The position numbers and the translations under genes were made by a program. DNA of 64,000 nt from Ampelocalamus luodianensis. Its lineage: Eukaryota; Streptophyta; Magnoliopsida; Poales; Poaceae. Position 1 is the first letter of the stretch. Each line of letters opens with the position of its first letter. Where the stretch lies: positions 25,533,080 to 25,597,079 of the forward strand of contig CM070617.1 in assembly GCA_036346255.1 (NCBI GenBank), written 5' to 3'. The notes below the pieces were generated by a model that saw nothing but the letters and a program-made list of their open reading frames with translations, was not told the origin of the DNA and ran no database searches. Shown piece by piece: positions 11,471 through 22,900 of this stretch.

Positions 11471-11486
11471 TGGTATCAGAGCCATG
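11471..11486 (+). other. Primer-binding site of the gypsy element
   Basis: TGGTATCAGAGCCATG lies three bases after the LTR end and is complementary to the 3' end of initiator-Met tRNA. The first gag ATG (11,484) overlaps it. Confidence 0.85.
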
Positions 11487-12740
11487 TCTGGGAGTGAGAG
11501 CTCCGTTTCGACACCACGCATGGAGGACACACCACGCATGGAGGACACCCTGCAGGTCATCGCCAAGCAATTGGAGAGCTTCGTGCAAGAACGCCTGGAG
11601 GACCGCATGTTGATGGGTGATGTGTTGCGTAGAATTGCGGCCGTGGAGAAGCGGCCGATGCGAGAAGAAACAACGGCGGTTGTGCCTAGTGGGCCGACAC
11701 CAACATCAAGCTCAATGCCATCCCTACCACCCAATTTTTTTTCCGCAGTGCAACAGCCACCCTCCATCTTCCTCCAATCTCAGCCATCACCATCAACCAT
11801 CCCGAACTACCACCCTCCACAACACCTCGACCAACTTTCTAACCTTCCCTACCCACAATTATAGCCACCCTACCCGCCCCAACCACATCCCCAACGCCCA
11901 TATTTCCCACCTCCTCCATCCAGCTACACCCCCTCACTTGCCCCCTTAGCCGAGCAACCAAGCCTGCATATGGGTGCTAGTTCTGCCGCGCCTAAATACC
12001 ACAAGCTCGAGTTTCCCACCTCACGACTGCTCCGTCGATCCTCTCAGGTGGCTTAATCGGTGCGAGCAGTTCTTTCGAGGATAGCACACGGCGGAGGTCG
12101 ACAAGGTTTGGTTGGTGGCCTATCATCTGACGGAAGACGCGTAGAATTGTTATCTCCAGTTGGAGCGGGACTACGACATGCCTACATGGGAGCACTTCAA
12201 AGAGGCGTGCCACTTGCGGCTCGAACCGCCTGGCCGTAATAATCCCCTCGGTGAGCTCGCTCGTTTACCATTCGCATCATCTGTTGCCGACTACGCCAGT
12301 AAATTCCTCGAGCTCCTGTGCTGCAATTGGGAACCGCTTTCACCCAGCCAGCAACGATTCATCTACACGGCTGGCCTTCCGGAGGAGCTACGCACGGACG
12401 TGGAGCTTCAACAGCCGGTGGACCTGCAGGCGGCCATCACCTTGCCGCACACATATGAACGTCGGCACTCATCGATGGGTGTTCCGACAACTGCTTCGTC
12501 GGCACAGCGCCCACAACCCCCTGGCCACGACCAGCGTAGACGGCGTCCGGTCCACCACGCACCACACCAGCATGCGGCGCTTCTCTTCCTACACCGACGA
12601 CGACACCAGCACCGCCATCGACTCGACCACTCCGCCGCCTTTCACCCCTAGAGATGGCGGACCGGCACAAGTAGGGCCTGTGCTATAACTGCGATGAGCA
12701 GTATGTGCGTGCTCACAAGTGTGCTCGCCTTTTCTACATC
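11484..12740 (+). pseudogene. gypsy gag remnant
   Basis: Gag forms the capsid. The N-terminal frame runs from the ATG at 11,484 (MSGSESSVSTPRMEDT, with the word PRMEDT duplicated) and a Pro/Ser-rich stretch to a stop near 11,864. The capsid part resumes at 12,160-12,480 with WEHFKEACHLRLEPPG, GELARLPFASSVADYASKF and FIYTAGLPEELR. The zinc knuckle CYNCDEQYVRAHKC lies near 12,685-12,725, in the form common in plant gypsy elements. Stops and frameshifts separate the three parts. Confidence 0.85.
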
Positions 12741-13171
12741 GAGCTAGATGATTACGACGACAGCGCCGACAACATGCTCGTGGAGGACACTCTGGTTGAG
12801 CCATGCATGTCACTACAGGCCCTCACGGGACTGTGGAGTGTTCGTGCGACAGAGACCATGCAAGTGGAGGTCTTCATCGGCGAGGAGCGCTTCACCGCCC
12901 TCATGGACACCGGCTCAACACACAATTTCCTTAGTGACGATGTCCTCGCTCGAGTCGGGCCAACGGCGACCGAGTGGCCAGTGGTGGTGCGTGTTGCACC
13001 GTTCCCCTGCGCATCGGCAACTTGAAGTTTCACGTGGACTACTTCGCTCTTCCTCTAGGCGACTTTGATGTGGTCCTTGGCGTCCAGTGGCTCCGAACAC
13101 TAGGGCCCATTCTGTGGGATCTCGATAACCTCCGGATGTCCTTCCGTGTGCACGGCCGCATGGTTTCCTGA
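12705..13171 (+). pseudogene. gypsy aspartic protease remnant
   Basis: The catalytic motif DTGS is at 12,906-12,917 within ALMDTGSTHNFLSDD. After a frameshift near 13,020 the frame continues with FHVDYFALPLGDFDVVLGVQ and WLRTLGPILWD, the usual C-terminal protease and linker sequence. A stop follows at 13,169. The enzyme would mature gag-pol. Confidence 0.85.
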
Positions 13172-13215
13172 ATGGGGTTGGCAGCTCCATGGCCTAGGGC
13201 ATTGCACGACAAGGT

Positions 13216-13740
13216 GTGTGCCATGACAGAGTGGCCGATGCCACGGTCAACATGTGGCCTTGGGGCTTACTGGGACTCGTAGGATATTACCGTAAGTTCA
13301 TCCAGGACTTCGGCCTCATCGCTGCCCCGTTGACCGCTCTCCCAAAAAACGAGGGATTCAAATGGTCCGAGGCAGCTCAAGATGTGTTCGGCAAGCTCAA
13401 GACCGCACTATCTTCGGCACCGGTCCTCTAGATGCCAAACTTTGGGGCCACGTTTATGGTGGACTGCGACGCGTCAGGCTCAGGGTTTGGCACAATCCTC
13501 CATCAGGGTGCAGTCCCTTTGGCGTTCTTCAGCAAGCCCATTGCTCTCTGTCATGTGAAGCTCGCATCATACGAGCGCGAGCTCATTGGGTTAGTCCACG
13601 CCGTCTGCCCTTGGCAACCATATTTATGGGGTCGTTCATTTATCGTCCGCACCGACCATTACAGTTTGAAGTTCTTATTGGATCAGCGTCTCTCCACCAT
13701 CCCCAACATCAGTGGGTGAGCAAGCTATTCGGTTTCGACT
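13216..13740 (+). pseudogene. gypsy RT/RNase H remnant
   Basis: The sequence jumps from just after the protease to the end of reverse transcriptase (LVGYYRKFIQDFGLIAAPLT near 13,280), so the RT palm has been deleted. RNase H follows after a TAG at 13,429: FMVDCDASGSGFGTILHQ, FFSKPI, SYERELIGLVHAV and the TDHYSLKFLLDQR motif. The C-terminus is lost. Confidence 0.85.
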
Positions 13741-13785
13741 TCATCGTGGAGTCTACACCTTCTGTGTTGCCTCCATTACCACCAA

Positions 13786-14047
13786 TTGAGAATGGCAGGG
13801 CTGTCCCTCAGCCTCAGCGTGTGTGTTGGGCGCTTGTCTACGCCGAGACGTTCGTCACATCCTTGTGCAATGGGTCGGGCATCCGAAGATGATGCCTCCT
13901 GGGTATCTCTTGCCGAGTTCCAGCAACAGTGGCTGCAATTCAAGCTCGAGGACGAGCTTCTTGTCGAGGGGGGAAGAGATGTTGCGTGGGGTATTCCATA
14001 CCAACGCCGACGCCCTGCTTCAACGGTTATGGCAAACCCAAAATTAG
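13786..14047 (+). pseudogene. Integrase C-terminal chromodomain-like tail
   Basis: Near 13,850-13,960 the sequence reads ILVQWVGHPKDDASWVSLAE (with a frame change) and LQFKLEDELLVEGGRDV. This resembles the chromodomain tail of chromovirus integrases (QWxGxPxxxATWE...FxLEDEL). The catalytic core is missing. The tail overlaps the polypurine tract and the first bases of the 3' LTR. Confidence 0.65.
13966..13979 (+). other. Polypurine tract of the gypsy element
   Basis: GAGGGGGGAAGAGA ends directly before the 3' LTR start TGTTGCGTGGGG at 13,980. Confidence 0.8.
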
Positions 14048-14115
14048 TGTGATCTTTTAGGAAGATCTATTTCTTTCCATCTTTTAGAGATTAGCTCAGA
14101 TTGTCTCTTTCCATA
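13980..14115 (+). repeat. 3' LTR of the gypsy element, left half
   Basis: Matches the first part of the 5' LTR up to TCTCTTTCCATA, where the LINE begins. Confidence 0.85.
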
Positions 14116-14570
14116 CCCAACTGTCCAATCTTGGCTGCAGTTAGCGAACCTGTCCAGGATGCTCATGCTGGCATCTCCTCTATTGCTTGTCCGCTTCAGG
14201 TCTCCTCCCGGTTTGTTTCGGAGAAGCTTGTCACCTTCTCTCGCCGGGCTAGAATGGAGGTTCAGGCGCCAGTCCTGCCTCTGCCGGACGTTCAACGACC
14301 TCTCTTTAAGCATGCTACACCCTTTACGCCTAGGCGCAGCAAGCGTCTGGCAGCTAAGGGTTGGAAATTGGCTCTAGATGATCAACAAACACAAATCTTG
14401 CTAGCTGGAAAGCTTAGGCTCGATCAGGAGAAGACTTCGGAGGAACGATCACCACAAAATGCATTCTTAAGTCTGTTTGACAAACAGCTTTCAAGAGATC
14501 ATGTTGTGGCGCTGGCAGCACTCTTCAAGATTGCGGTACCGGATCATCTTCCCGGTGCTGTGGGTATTGC
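14116..14570 (+). pseudogene. LINE ORF1 C-terminal remnant
   Basis: The open frame across 14,101-14,691 carries the basic motif TPFTPRRSKRLAAKGW near 14,310-14,360. A basic RRSxRLAAK motif is typical of the C-terminus of plant LINE ORF1 proteins, which bind element RNA. The N-terminal RRM-like and zinc-knuckle parts are not present, so the insertion was 5' truncated. Confidence 0.7.
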
Positions 14571-14651
14571 GAGAGATGGGACGGGCTACGGCGTCTCGTT
14601 CTGTCGCCTAAGCTCCTGTCCAGTTTGGTCGTGGGTCGCAATTTCTTCTTT

Positions 14652-15960
14652 ATGCAGGGTTGCAACATCAATTTCATCTCCTGGAATGTAAGGGGGCTCA
14701 ATTTGAGAGCGAAGAGAAATGTAATTCGAGAATCTGTAATAGCTTCACAAGCCTCGGTCGCTTGTATTCAAGAAACAAAACTAAGTGTTCTTGATTCGTC
14801 CATTGTTAAGAAAACCTTAGGCCACTCTTTCGACGACTTCTTTTACATTCCTTCTTCCCAGTTGAGAGGAGGCATCTTATTAGCTTGGACCTCGAGTAGG
14901 GTCACTTGTTCGTCTCTAAGATCAAGGAACCATTCTTTAACAGCCAAGGTCGTTCTACCAGATGGCTCTTCCTCCTGGTTGACAGTAGTCTATGGCCCTT
15001 CGGATGACGCTCGCAAAGCAGAGTTCCTTCAGGAGCTACGAGATATTCAGAGCATCGTCACTGGGCCGTGGATGATTCTGGGTGATTTCAACCTAATCCT
15101 TCAAGCTAGTGACAAGAATAATGATCGTTTAAATAGAAGGCGTATGGGTGGTTTCCGTCGAGTTATTGATGATCTTCAACTTAAGGAGGTGCACCTTAAC
15201 GGAAGATCCTTCACTTGGACAAGCGCAAGGGAGAGGCCAACCCTAGAGCGGATTGACAGGGTTTTTGTCTCCACAGATTGGGACCTTTTGTTTCCGGGCT
15301 GTTTTCTGCGCGCACTGCCATCCACAGCTTCTGATCGCTGTCCACTTCTGTTGTCGACGGCTTTCCTTTCAAGGGCCAAGAAGCGTTTCCGCTTTGAATC
15401 CTTTTGGACAAGGATGGAAGGGTTCCAAGAGGAGGTTTTGAATGCATGGAAATGCAATGATTCTGTGACTGACCCCTTGCGTCATCTACATATCCTGCTC
15501 TCAACCACAGGTCATGCTCTGCATAGTTGGAGCCACCGTCAGTGTGGTAGCATTCGTCAGCAAATCGGGATGGCAAAGGAACTTATCTGTCGTCTAGATT
15601 TAGCCGAGGAAAATAGATCTCTCGGCCCTTTGGAGCGCTAGTTGAGGATGGAGCTCAAAAAGAAAATGCTTGGTTTATGCTCCTTTGAAAGAACTATAGC
15701 TCGTCAACGATCGCGCATCAAATGGTTGCAGGAGGGGGACGCAAACACACGTTTCTTCCACCTTCATGCAAATCACCGAAGGAGAGTCAACTACATTGCA
15801 AGTTTAAAGGTCGCAGGCTCCTGGGTGTCCACACAAAAAGATATGGAAGAGGCCTTCCACAACCATTTCGTCAGGCTAATTGGAACTCCGGTTGCCCGCT
15901 GTTATTCCCTGGACTTCAATTTCTTGGGAGTCCCCACCCATGACCTTCATCGCTGGACGC
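14652..15960 (+). pseudogene. LINE ORF2: endonuclease domain and linker
   Basis: The frame starts near 14,652 (MQGCNINFISWNVRGLN). Exonuclease-endonuclease-phosphatase motifs are in order: WNVRGLN, CIQETK, VVYGP, LGDFNLIL, IDRVFVS and SDRCP. The last is normally SDHxP, so the catalytic His is Arg here (CGC at about 15,332). An in-frame TAG at 15,639 is followed by the usual linker to the RT (RSRIKWLQEGDANTRFFH near 15,710). The endonuclease would nick target DNA for primed reverse transcription. Confidence 0.9.
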
Positions 15961-16179
15961 AGACTTCAATGAAAATGAAGTCCGGAAGCGATCGAGCTTG
16001 CCTTCGGAAAAGGCACCGGGCTCGGATGGTTTCATCAATCTTTTCTACCAACAATGCTAGGAGCTCATCAAGACAGATATAATGGCTGCATTTCATGCCC
16101 TCGGTCGCTTAGCAGGTTCTAACTTCAGGCTATTGAATCAGGCGTTGCTTACCTTGCTGCCGAAGAAACTTGGAGCTTA

Positions 16180-18260
16180 GGAAACGGGTGACTATCGGCC
16201 TATTAGCTCACGCATAGCCGCAAAATTTTCTCTAAAGTGTTGGCGTAAGGCTAGCGTCGAAACTTTCTCAGCTAGTACCATCGAATCAATCAGCTTTTAC
16301 CAAAGGTCGCTCCATACAAGACAACTTCCTCCTAGTCAGGCAATCTGCGCGCTCTCTCCATCAACTGAAAAGGCCGGCTGTCCTTCTCAAACTTGATATT
16401 GCGCAAGCTTTCGACTCTTTGTCCTGGCCTTTTCTGTTGGAAATCCTCCGACACAAAGGGTTTGGACCTAGATGGTGTGCTTGGTTGAGTATCATGCTCG
16501 GCTCGTCGTCCACTAGAGTACTTGTCAATGGCCAACCTGGGCAACCGGTGTGGCACAGTAGGGGCCTGCGCCAGGGAGATCCTCTTTCTCCTTTGCTGTT
16601 TATCATCGCAATGGACGGTTTAAATTCCATGTGCCTTGCAGCCAGTGGCGGACCCAGGATTTTTAGGATGGGTGTTCGGACTTTGGAGCTAAGTTATCCA
16701 GATATGCCGATACCAATACGTTGTTACCGTGAGATGCCACCCCCCCCAAACAATGATACGATGATATGCGTATATATAATAAAATAAAATAAAAACTTGT
16801 GCTTTGTCTTGGTAGAGGTCATGTCTTCTTTTTTAATATAAAAACTTGTGCTTGGTCTTGGTTGTTGTTGTTTTCTCACTTTTTTCTGTTCCAGGTTATA
16901 ACAACTAGACTGCTAAAACTTATTTTCTTCCTTTAATAGTGATCGGTAGAGTTCCTGCCTTCTTTTTTATTTATTTTTACAGATGCATACCTTGCTGATC
17001 CTATTATCTTTTGCTCTTTTCCCATCAATAAGAACCTAATCTAAAATGTTCTTTCCATAGAGCAAAAATTAGCATGTAAACATGTGTAACAAAGGTATAA
17101 CTATCTGCTCATTGCCCAAGACAAAGATTGTATTTTCTACAACATCCATTAGAAAGAACCAAGAAAACAGAGGAAGAAGCTAGACTCGAAAGAACCAGAG
17201 CCGGAGCGGAGCGCAGTCGAGGAGAAGAAGTGGAGTCGTAGAACACACCTAGATCTAGAGAGAGGACGGTGACGGTAGCTGGATATGTTGCTCTCTCCCA
17301 CCGCCACGCTACCTCCTAGCCACCGCGTTGGTCCTTTGGTGTCGCCGCTCCTTCTTCCCTATTTATCACGTTACCACCCACTTGCTCATGTCGCATCTCT
17401 GTTCGCCCAGCGCCGCGCTGCGCCGCACGCCGCCTGCGCGCCGTCTCACGCCGCTGCCGTCGCGTTATAGCGCCGTGCCACCGATTGTCGCTTGCTTTGT
17501 AGCCGCGCCTCGCTCGTTTGTCACTTGAGGTCGGAGCCCCTACAAAATGACGACCACAAGATGAGAGAAAATAAAAGTTAGGGTTTAGTGGGTCAAGTAG
17601 GAAGGAAAATGAGCCTAATGTGTTATATGGGTCACGCATAAGGTGTGGGAAATGCGAACTGGATTCATTTGCGAATACAAATATATAGTTTTAGTCTAAC
17701 TAATAACATATACATCTAATATATCTATTATATACCAGATATTTTGAAGAAAAAATGGGTGTTCGGCTGAACACCCATGCCCTCAAGAGCATCCGCCCAT
17801 GCTTGCAGCGGATCATGCTGAGTTACTCCAGCCTATCGGTGGGCGCCTGGGATTACCTCACCGGCTGTCGTTGTATGCTGACGACGTAGTCATGTTCCTA
17901 TCGCCGGTCAGTTCAGATCTGCTAGTCTTCAAAGAAATTCTGTAGCTCTTCGGTGAAGCTTCGGGCCTTAGAACCAATTTGGCAAAAAGTTCTTTCTCGC
18001 CTATTCGCTGCAACGACCTGGAGAGCCAGCTCATCACAGACAGTTTGCATTGCAAAAAAGATGCTTTCCCTTGCAAATACCTAGGCTTGCCTCTCACCCT
18101 CAGGAAACCTTCCCGGGCGGAGTTCCAACCTCTCCTAGATACGGTCGCTAATCGGCTACAAGCTTGCGATGTGCATGCTCTCCCAAGGGGACGACTGCTT
18201 ACGTTTAGCGATCTTCACGGCTATACCGATGTACTCCTTTATGGCCCTTGATCCCCCGCT
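16180..18260 (+). pseudogene. LINE ORF2: reverse transcriptase, interrupted by a hAT-like element
   Basis: RT motifs appear in order but in shifting frames: DYRPIS near 16,190, LLKLDIAQAFDSLSW near 16,385-16,430, RGLRQGDPLSPLLFIIAMDG near 16,560-16,620, then the inserted element, then LSLYADDVVMF with the catalytic YADD at 17,874-17,885. The C-terminal thumb reads KYLGLPLTLRKPSR near 18,078. A TAG at 17,943 and frameshifts at about 16,220 and 18,200 break it. Confidence 0.9.
16643..17801. mobile_element. Non-autonomous hAT-like DNA transposon in the LINE
   Basis: The target sequence CTTGCAGC is duplicated on both sides (16,635-16,642 and 17,802-17,809); an 8-bp duplication is the hAT signature. 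The ends are imperfect inverted repeats: CAGTGGCGGACC on the left, CATGGGCGGATGC from the right. The subterminal word ATGGGTGTTCGG occurs in both ends in opposite orientation. The interior has a GC-rich block (17,200-17,530) that may be captured host sequence and no transposase. Removing it restores the reading of the RT from MDGLNSMCLAA toward the YADD region. Confidence 0.8.
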
Positions 18261-19245
18261 CTCAGTTATCAGAGAAATTGATAAAAGACGTCGAGTGTTT
18301 CTTTGGAAAGAAACGCAAAATGTAGTGGGTGGACATTGTTTAGTGGCTTGGTCCTCTGTTTGCCGTCCCCGCCATCTTGGGGGACTCGGTCTGCCAAACC
18401 TGGTCATCCTTGGTCGTGCCCTCCGCATTCGCTGGCAATGGTTGCAACGGTCATGGCCGGAAAGGTCTTGGGGGAGATTGCTCAATCAATCTACTCGAGC
18501 GGAGGAAGACATGTTCAAAGCTTCGATTCAGGTCAGAGTCGGCAACGGTGAAAACACCTTGTTCTGGGAGGACCATTGGCTTGACGGCCGATCCATTATG
18601 GGTCTAGATCCGTCTATAGCCAAGATGGTTAGGCCATCAATAAGGAAGCAAAGAACGGTAACTCACGCCCTCCATGAGCAATCTTGGATTGCTGACATTT
18701 CAGGTCGCCCAGAGGATGTTAACTTGTTGGATTTTCTGCGGTTACGGGACTTGTTGCAGTCCCCGCAGCTATCGCAGGACGAGGATGACACGGTGCTTTG
18801 GCGGTGGGAATTTGCAGGCTGCTACTCCTCAAAGTCGGCCTACAGAGCGTTTTTCCATGGCTCACTTGACTGCCCTTGCGCCGATGCGATCTGGAGCGCT
18901 AGGGTTCCCCTCAGATGCAAATTTTTCGTTTGGCTAGCGATTCGCCATCGGTGCTGGACAGCCGACCGCCTTCAGCGACGAGGATTGCAAAACCAAGGTG
19001 TTTGTGTCTTCTGTGGGCTTGGACTGGAAACCATTGATCACATTATGGTGGGATGCGCGGTAACCGGACAAATTTGGGCGCGATTCCTGAGACAGGTAGG
19101 GTTTCAAGAAGCTATTCCTGTTGGTCGGACTTCTCTTCAAGATCATTGGATTTCAGCAAGAAATTTGCAACCAAAGCTTCGCAGGAAGGAGCTAGATTCG
19201 TATATAATTCTCGTTTTTTGGATGATTTGGAAAGAGCGCAATTAA
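18169..19245 (+). pseudogene. LINE ORF2 C-terminal domain with zf-RVT
   Basis: This 358-codon open stretch is the best preserved part of the LINE. It carries VIREIDKRRRVFLWKE, HLGGLGLPNL, FWEDHWLDG and then the zf-RVT zinc-binding region near 18,890-19,060: KFFVWLAIRHRCWTADRLQR, CVFCG, ETIDHIMVGC. It is frame-shifted relative to the thumb region upstream and ends at a TAA near 19,243. Confidence 0.85.
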
Positions 19246-19545
19246 AAGATCTTCGAGAAGGTCGTAGCTTCTATCGACCAGGTCCTGGCCGGTATTCATG
19301 ACGAACATCGCCAGTGGCGCTTGGCATTTGCGACTGGTCGGGGAGTTGCGGTGGAGTAGGTGCCGCTTAGTTGTTTCTTTCTACCCTAGTGACCGTTTGG
19401 TGTTGCCTAGGGTGGATGTCCTTTTGTTTGTCTTCTTTTTTCCCCTTTTTTTGAGTTTGGTTGTAATTTTCTTTGTATGTTTTTTATTGCCTTTTTTTCG
19501 GCTATATAAAATGTTGTGCAAAGCTTTTGCACTTTCTCAAAAAAA

Positions 19546-19741
19546 TATATTTCAGAGATTTTCATATTTCAGAGATTGGATTCGGGTCTGTGATCCTTTC
19601 CTTCCTGATTAGTTATGTTTTCCTTTTCTAATATGTGCGCATCCTTTGTTTCTTATAAGCAATGAAAGATTAAGAAGCTATTTCAATTTCTCTAGTTCAT
19701 TAGTAGTAGATTACTTCTCTCTCAAGGCTTGGTAGATACCA
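19546..19741 (+). repeat. 3' LTR of the gypsy element, right half
   Basis: Continues the LTR from TATTTCAGAG to GGTAGATACCA, matching 11,247-11,467 with small deletions. Confidence 0.85.
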
Positions 19742-19919
19742 CCTTAGATATAAGGCAGTCCTGTGTAGAAGGGATAATCGCCTCCATTTTGGACTCATCA
19801 ATCATTAGAATGCTCCTAAGCATTGGTTTCTTTGCTTGCTTATGATCTCAGATTGTTAGCAACTGTTCTTGACCGATCGTGCAGGGATGACAAGTTGCTG
19901 CTAATTCCCTTGTACAGAC

Positions 19920-22900
19920 ATGGCCAACTTTGGAGTTTTCCGGTATGCAGTATTCCTGGTTGGTTTGTGCATTTGCCATGTCGATGTTGTAAGGGGACAA
20001 AGCACTCACCCTACTGAAGGTAACTTCTAGTTGTCATGTGATCTGCTTTCTTTTGAGTAGGGCACTTGGGAATTGCTCTTCCCAGAAAAAGAATCCAGAG
20101 GTGCTTTGCCACCTAGCTACCCTTGATTCCTAGTTTCTTGATGAAAATGCCATGATTTCAGGAGCACTGAATTGCTGTTCACTTATGCATGTCCTATTTG
20201 TGTAGATTTAGGCAGATTTTTTGCTTTTGTATTTTGACGCCTTGGAAGTATCTTGAACTTTGAAGAGCTTATTTTTCTTATCTGGTGAAGGGTCCACTTA
20301 TGCGATGCATATGCCACCAGTTGTTGTATCACCAATAATCAGTTATACTAGTCTAAAAAAAGTAATCGGCTATACTCGTGAGTTAATCAGAGCAATTAAC
20401 AGACTTCACTTAATCATAATATAATCTCTCGATAAAACACATCACCACATTCTATTAGTTAGTAGGTGTATAACTAGAGAATAGTTTTCATTGAGATCTT
20501 TTGTTAGAGAAGTATAGAGTGGTCAATAATAATTTTTCAAGGATTACTCCCAGGTAACTCTTCCATTGAGAGAATATCAAGTATAGTTATGATATTTGAA
20601 GTAAGAATAGTCAAATGTGATTTCGTATGCTATCATTTCCACTCTGCCTATTGAGGAGATGTTACATGTTTAGTTCAAATATTAATATTATCCTGCAGTC
20701 CTCATATACTCCATTAAATATTTACAACTATTGCTGTGAATTGAATGTTGTCCCTCTTACATGCAGCAAATGCTCTCAGGGCTATCAAAGGCAGTTTATT
20801 TGATCCTATGAATAATCTTAGGAATTGGAATAGTGGAGATCCATGCACATCACGTTGGACAGGAGTCTTCTGCGCCAAGATGCCCAGTGATACATATCTT
20901 CATGTAACAGAATTGTATGTTTAACATGTCATCCTTATTTATCATATCTACACTTCCTTTTTTTCAGTCATTTTTTGGTTAACTACAATGTGTTCTTTTC
21001 TATGTACTTACTTATTCAGTGAGCCCTATGCTGAGCAATTAACCTTGTGACACAACTGCTCACAAATTATAGCAACAGCCGTAAAAGCAGTTTCCAAGTT
21101 AAACTATAACTGAAATATCAATTTGCTTTGTTAGCTAGAAATCATCCACATCTCCACTGTTTCTCTTGAAGGATATATCCATGGCTTTGGTACAAGTTTC
21201 CCCCATATTACCATTGTTTTTAGCATTATCAGTACTATAGATCCTCTTAGCTACTGGTGCAAACTAAGTTTGCAATTCCTGGTCAAAATAAGGGTCATTT
21301 TCTAATTCTTTTGTTGCTTGACTCATTTTGCATTATGATACCTGTTTCTTGTTTATTTATCTGTCATTGCTGTATAATGTGTAACATAATGTTTGGATAG
21401 CATGTTCATTTCCTCTTAATAATGCATAATTTCCTCTTAATAATGCATACTTTTGCCTCCACGTAGGCAGTTGTTTAAAATGAATCTTTCTGGAACTTTG
21501 GCACCAGAGATCGGTCTTCTATCCCAGCTGAAAACATTGTAAGTACTAATTTGATGGACAGTTGAAATTGTTAACTGAATTGAGCGCTTTCAAGTGTTTC
21601 TTAAATATTGTACGTCATGGGCTCCACTTCATGTTTCACATGGTTAAGTGTTTTTTGAGCAAGGCCCAAATTTCTGACTCACAAGTCACAACAAACTAAA
21701 ATATCACAAGTCAAATAACCAGACAGAAAAGACTAGATCTTGTCCCATTTTAACTGTTTCTCCATTGTTAGTTCTTTATTCTACATTTATGATCTTCAAG
21801 CTGTCCCATTACGTATCCAATACATATTAGCTAACCACTATATTTTATTGTATTGGAAGGGATTTCATGTGGAACAATTTGACTGGCAACATCCCGGAAG
21901 AGATAGGCAATATCGCAACACTCAGGCTTATGTAAGTTCCTCTTATCTAACATAACTTCTGTACTCTCTTTCCAGTGTGCACATGAAACCACAGTGTTTT
22001 ACTGTTTATCTTGCAAAGCCACATATGTTTAAGCATCTAAGCCCCGCATGGTCCAAAAATGGCACAACATTTTATATCATATTTTTATCCATTTTGTCCA
22101 CCAAAAAAAATAAAGGACTATTTATCTAATTTAGCATGGGGGGGAATCGATCTCCTAGACTTATATGATTCTTCAGCTGATGGCATGGTGAAGGAGCATA
22201 TTCACTGTTGTTGGTATTTATGTTTAGGGTCTTTTTTTAATGTTATTTTTACACAGGGAAGTGGTCCAACCGTCCAATCTTTACCTAAAAGCTGCAGTAA
22301 ATGGGCTAAAACAACTAAGCTTCGGACATAGAGGATCCTTACGAAAATGTCTCAATGCTTATTTTCAGTGAAATTGCAAATATATATGTACATAAGGCGC
22401 CTAGGTGCATAGGCAGTTTTGTGCATATACTCTATAGTTGTGTGCGTAAGTTGTCATGCAGTCAAATCTTCTTTTTACCTCATCCTAATTAGTGTAGCAC
22501 ATCTTAGAATTTGTTTTCCTCCTGTGGCAATATTTGTTGTGCAGATTACTGTTCTTACTCTTGTCCATTCGCTTTTGTTAAATTATTAAACACGTGCCAA
22601 TGTCTTGTATTTTTCTTCAATCTTCATAGAAAATCTGTACCATTTCTTATGAAAAATAATGTTGACTGTTACTGCCTCATTTTTTTGCAGAACTTTGAAT
22701 GGAAATCAGCTCTCTGGTTCTTTACCAGATGAGATTGGCTATCTACAGAACTTAAACAGATTACAAATCGACCAAAACCAAATATCTGGCCCCATACCTA
22801 AATCGTTTGCTAACTTAACAAGCATGAGGCATCTGTAAGTATCAAGTATCTTTGGTTTTTCTTACTTCCATCCCTACGTTCCTTCTTATTTTAAGCTTTG

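Larger units (their letters stand above)
14116..19545 (+). mobile_element. L1-type LINE, 5' truncated, inserted in the gypsy 3' LTR
   Basis: Non-LTR retrotransposon. It starts within ORF1, carries ORF2 with endonuclease, reverse transcriptase and zf-RVT parts, and ends in an A-run (19,539-19,545) after TTTTGCACTTTCTC. The LTR resumes at about 19,546. Only a few bases (ATA) could be a target duplication. A hAT-like element occupies 16,643-17,801. In-frame stops at 15,639 and 17,943 and frameshifts near 16,000-16,250 and 18,160-18,250 show it is dead. Confidence 0.9.
11110..19741 (+). mobile_element. Ty3-gypsy chromovirus-like element, internally deleted, 3' LTR split by a LINE
   Basis: The 5' LTR (11,110-11,467) starts TGTTGCGTGGGG and ends GGTAGATACCA. 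The same start recurs at 13,980 and the same end at 19,741, with a LINE in between. CCTT flanks both ends (11,106-11,109 and 19,742-19,745), giving a short target duplication. Recognisable parts are gag with zinc knuckle, aspartic protease, a piece of RNase H and a chromodomain-like integrase tail. The reverse transcriptase palm and the integrase core are missing, so it is non-autonomous. Confidence 0.85.
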
